Source: Gemmata massiliana (GTDB lineage: Bacteria; Planctomycetota; Planctomycetia; Gemmatales; Gemmataceae). Taken from it: DNA of 64,000 nt. Under the pieces are notes generated by a model. It did not search any database, was not told the DNA's origin, and saw nothing but the letters and a program-made list of their open reading frames with translations. Position numbers and translations under genes: made by a program. Position 1 is the stretch's first letter, and each line of letters starts with the position of its first letter. The stretch is from positions 1 to 64,000 of the forward strand of contig HG799469.1 of assembly GCA_000531095.1 (NCBI GenBank), given 5' to 3'. Of this stretch, positions 62,146 to 64,000 are shown piece by piece.

Positions 62146-63414
62146 ATGGTAACGGCGGGAGTGCGACGGGTGGTTCTGGTGGTCGCCGCGCTCGGGTTCG
62201 CGGGGCTAATCGGTTCGCAGGCGCGCGGGGACGAGAAGAAGAACCCGCTGCGCGAGGAGCTGCTGAAGCTCAACTCCGTCACCGGCGAAGACGCGCAGAG
62301 GGACAAGCTGGTCGCGCTGGCGAAGGACAAGGAGAAGACGAAGAAGCTGGTGGCCGAGGCCGGCAAGATGCTCAAGGAGGCGAAGGGGAAAGAGAACCCG
62401 TTCAACTTCAACGGCGCGCTCATGGTGGCGAAGCTCGCGCACTTCAACAAGCAGTACGAGGTGGCCGAGCCGTTCTACGAGTACCTCGTCGAGTCCGCGA
62501 CGAAACTCAAGAGCGGGAGCAAAATGGTCCAGGCCTACGAGGGCCTGATCGACTTGTACTGGGACAACAAGAAGTACGCGCTCGTGACCGAGACGTGCCA
62601 GAAGTTCGTCGACGACATGGGGCCGGATGAGTACGAACAGGCCAAGCCGTTCATCCTCGAGCGCCTCGTGCAGTCGATGGCCAAGGAGGAGAAGTTCGAC
62701 GAGGCGCTGCGGCTCGCCGAGACGCTCATCGAGGCCGACCGCGAGGGCTGGTACTTCTTCCAACTCAAGGGCTGGGTGCTGCGCGAACAGGGCAAGTTGC
62801 CGGCCGCGATCGAGGCGTACAACAAGTCGCTCGACAAGATCGACGCGAACAAGGGGCTGAAGGCGGACGTGCGCGACCGGTTCAAGGACCGCACGCGGTA
62901 CATCCTCACCGGGCTGTACGTCGACAATAAGGACGTCGAGAAGGCCGCGAAGAACCTCCAGACGCTGATCCAGCGGAACCCGGACAACGCCACGTACAAG
63001 AACGACCTCGGCTTCATCTGGGCCGACAACGATCTGAAATTCGAGGAGTCCGAGAAGCTCATCAAGGAGGCCCTCGACCTCGACAAGAAGGAAAAAGAGA
63101 AGCTGAAGAAGGAAGGGAAGCTCGACGAGGTGAAGCCGAACGCCGCGTACCTCGACAGCCTCGGCTGGGTACTGTTCAAGCAGAAGAAGTACTCGGAAGC
63201 GCTGGTCCCGCTGAAGGAAGCCGCGGCCGACGACGAGGACGGCAGCCACCTGGAAATCTGGGACCATCTCGCGGACTGCCACCTGGCGCTCGGCCAGAAG
63301 AAGGAAGCCATCGCCGCGTGGGAGAAGGCGCTCAAGCACGAAGACCTGACGAAGCGCGACGGCGAGCGCCGCCGAAAGGTGAGCGAGAAGCTCAAGAAGG
63401 CTCGCGCGGAGTAG
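62146..63414 (+). CDS. Secreted TPR-repeat protein
   Basis: 422 residues. A basic N-terminus and leader (VRRVVLVVAALGFAGLIGSQ, cleavage near ARG-DEK), then helical repeats typical of TPR: FNGALMVAKLAHFNKQYEVA, GSKMVQAYEGLIDLYWDNKK and YALVTETCQKFVDD. AIEAYNKSLDKIDANKGL, YLDSLGWVLFKQKKYSEALV, and SHLEIWDHLADCHLALGQKK with EAIAAWEKALKHEDL follow. A Lys/Glu-rich stretch is present (LDKKEKEKLKKEGKLDE). Likely periplasmic or membrane-associated scaffold, partners unknown. ATG 62,146, with GGAGG about 6 bp upstream. The first gene of a possible pair with the hydrolase gene at 63,469. Confidence 0.88.
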   Translation: MVTAGVRRVVLVVAALGFAGLIGSQARGDEKKNPLREELLKLNSVTGEDAQRDKLVALAKDKEKTKKLVAEAGKMLKEAKGKENPFNFNGALMVAKLAHFNKQYEVAEPFYEYLVESATKLKSGSKMVQAYEGLIDLYWDNKKYALVTETCQKFVDDMGPDEYEQAKPFILERLVQSMAKEEKFDEALRLAETLIEADREGWYFFQLKGWVLREQGKLPAAIEAYNKSLDKIDANKGLKADVRDRFKDRTRYILTGLYVDNKDVEKAAKNLQTLIQRNPDNATYKNDLGFIWADNDLKFEESEKLIKEALDLDKKEKEKLKKEGKLDEVKPNAAYLDSLGWVLFKQKKYSEALVPLKEAAADDEDGSHLEIWDHLADCHLALGQKKEAIAAWEKALKHEDLTKRDGERRRKVSEKLKKARAE

Positions 63415-63468
63415 TGGTGTCGCGCCCTCGTCCACCGGGGCGAGGGCGGCCCGAACGGAGTTGTTCCC

Positions 63469-64000
63469 ATGCTCGATGGCTGGACACAAACCGCCATCGG
63501 CGGGAAGTTGGTCGATGTGTTCGACCCGCCCAACGCACTTCCGCAAGCACTTCTCTACCTTCACGGTCTCGACGAACGCACCCCGGCAACCGACGCGAAC
63601 TTCACGGCCGCGCTGCGCGCACATCGGTTGCGGTGCGTGGCACCGCACGGTGGGCAGTGTTGGTGGGCCGATCGCGGGTGTTCGGAATTCGATGCGGATC
63701 TCACCCCGGAACGCTACTTATTAGACGCGCTCGTACCGTGGGCGGAATCGGCGTGGCGCTTGGGTCCGCGTGCGATCGCTATTGGCGGCGTGGAGATGGG
63801 CGGGCAGGGTGCGCTGCGGCTCGCGTTCAAGCACCCGGAGCGGTTCCCGATTGCGGCAAGCGTCTCGGGCGCGTTGGATTGCCAGGATTGGTACGGGCGC
63901 GGAACACCGCTCGATGAGATGTACGACAGCCGCGAGCGGTGCCGACAAGATACTGCCGTGCTCCACCTCCACGCGCACCGCTGGCCGCCGCACTTGTGGT
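63469..64000 (+). CDS. Esterase D-like alpha/beta-hydrolase-fold protein, partial, nucleophile Ser replaced by Glu
   Basis: Runs off the window end; 177 complete codons are visible. N-terminal strand region LPQALLYLHGLDERTPATDA, then CVAPHGGQCWWADRGCSEFD with TPERYLLDALVPWAESAWRL. The nucleophile elbow region is IAIGGVEMGGQGALRLAFKH, where related esterases have G-x-S-M-G-G: here Glu stands at the Ser position. The rest of the fold (HPERFPIAASVSGALDCQDW) is conserved. The protein is therefore probably inactive as a serine esterase, or works differently. ATG 63,469, about 55 bp after the TPR gene. The third acid and His of the triad lie beyond the window. Confidence 0.75.
   Translation, partial: MLDGWTQTAIGGKLVDVFDPPNALPQALLYLHGLDERTPATDANFTAALRAHRLRCVAPHGGQCWWADRGCSEFDADLTPERYLLDALVPWAESAWRLGPRAIAIGGVEMGGQGALRLAFKHPERFPIAASVSGALDCQDWYGRGTPLDEMYDSRERCRQDTAVLHLHAHRWPPHLW

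Overview
The window looks like chromosomal DNA of a planctomycete of the Gemmata type (family Gemmataceae). The evidence is high GC content, three DUF1559 pseudopilin-like genes with the [16 protein letters not shown] leader, a Tat-exported DUF1501 protein, two TIGR03067-type small secreted proteins, a secreted protein with the LESLEDR-xPA N-terminal motif, a truncated planctomycete ECF sigma factor, WD40 and WG-repeat proteins, and many repeat-rich secreted proteins. No plasmid, prophage, tRNA, rRNA, CRISPR array or complete defence locus was found. The assignment rests on family content only.

Layout. 0-5 kb: a GT39/ArnT-type glycosyltransferase split by a ~116-bp repeat, a secreted prenyltransferase/squalene-cyclase-repeat protein, two small unknown genes and prmC. 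5.5-9.7 kb: a very large Dna2-like protein (Fe-S PD-(D/E)XK nuclease, RNase H-like part, SF1 helicase) encoded in two frames separated by a +1 shift. 9.8-14.7 kb: a VOC protein, a J-domain-like membrane protein, HU with a long tail, typA and sixA. 15-19.7 kb: thrC, a pseudopilin and dapB in one direction, and an FHA protein. 20-30 kb: secreted proteins and enzymes (SLDLPK-repeat protein, alpha/beta hydrolase, macro domain, DUF1501, NTF2-like, FG-GAP-like, nitrilase, YdjY). 30-42 kb: a Pro/Gly-rich zinc-ribbon protein, an orphan PhoB-type regulator, pseudopilins, MBL-fold hydrolase, head-GIN protein, YchF-like GTPase, WG-repeat protein and a small lipoprotein. 42-56 kb: sigma-factor remnant, a translationally coupled lysozyme-like/DNA methyltransferase pair, serA, a His-rich lipoprotein, zinc-ribbon membrane protein, prs, dprA, a frameshifted DUF6798-like membrane protein, a Uma2 nuclease and clpC. 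56-64 kb: DUF6940-like, WD40, DUF3472, TIGR03067 and TPR proteins, and a serine-hydrolase-fold protein cut by the window end.

Housekeeping content is mainly amino-acid and nucleotide supply (thrC, dapB, serA, prs), translation and ribosome function (prmC, typA), protein quality control (clpC) and DNA uptake/recombination (dprA). These form short same-strand runs rather than one pathway operon.

The strongest unexplained structure is non-coding. Several gene junctions, mostly convergent 3' ends, carry long and often near-perfect inverted repeats: 38 bp at 3.9 kb, about 65 bp at 14.7-14.9 kb, and 66 bp perfect at 19.7-20.0 kb. They share modules, so they look like a mobile or REP-like palindrome system. 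A related type of small element sits inside the glycosyltransferase gene, and removing it in silico restores the frame. I did not find a convincing new multi-gene system. The best protein-level candidates are the frame-split nuclease-helicase and the lysozyme-like/methyltransferase pair.
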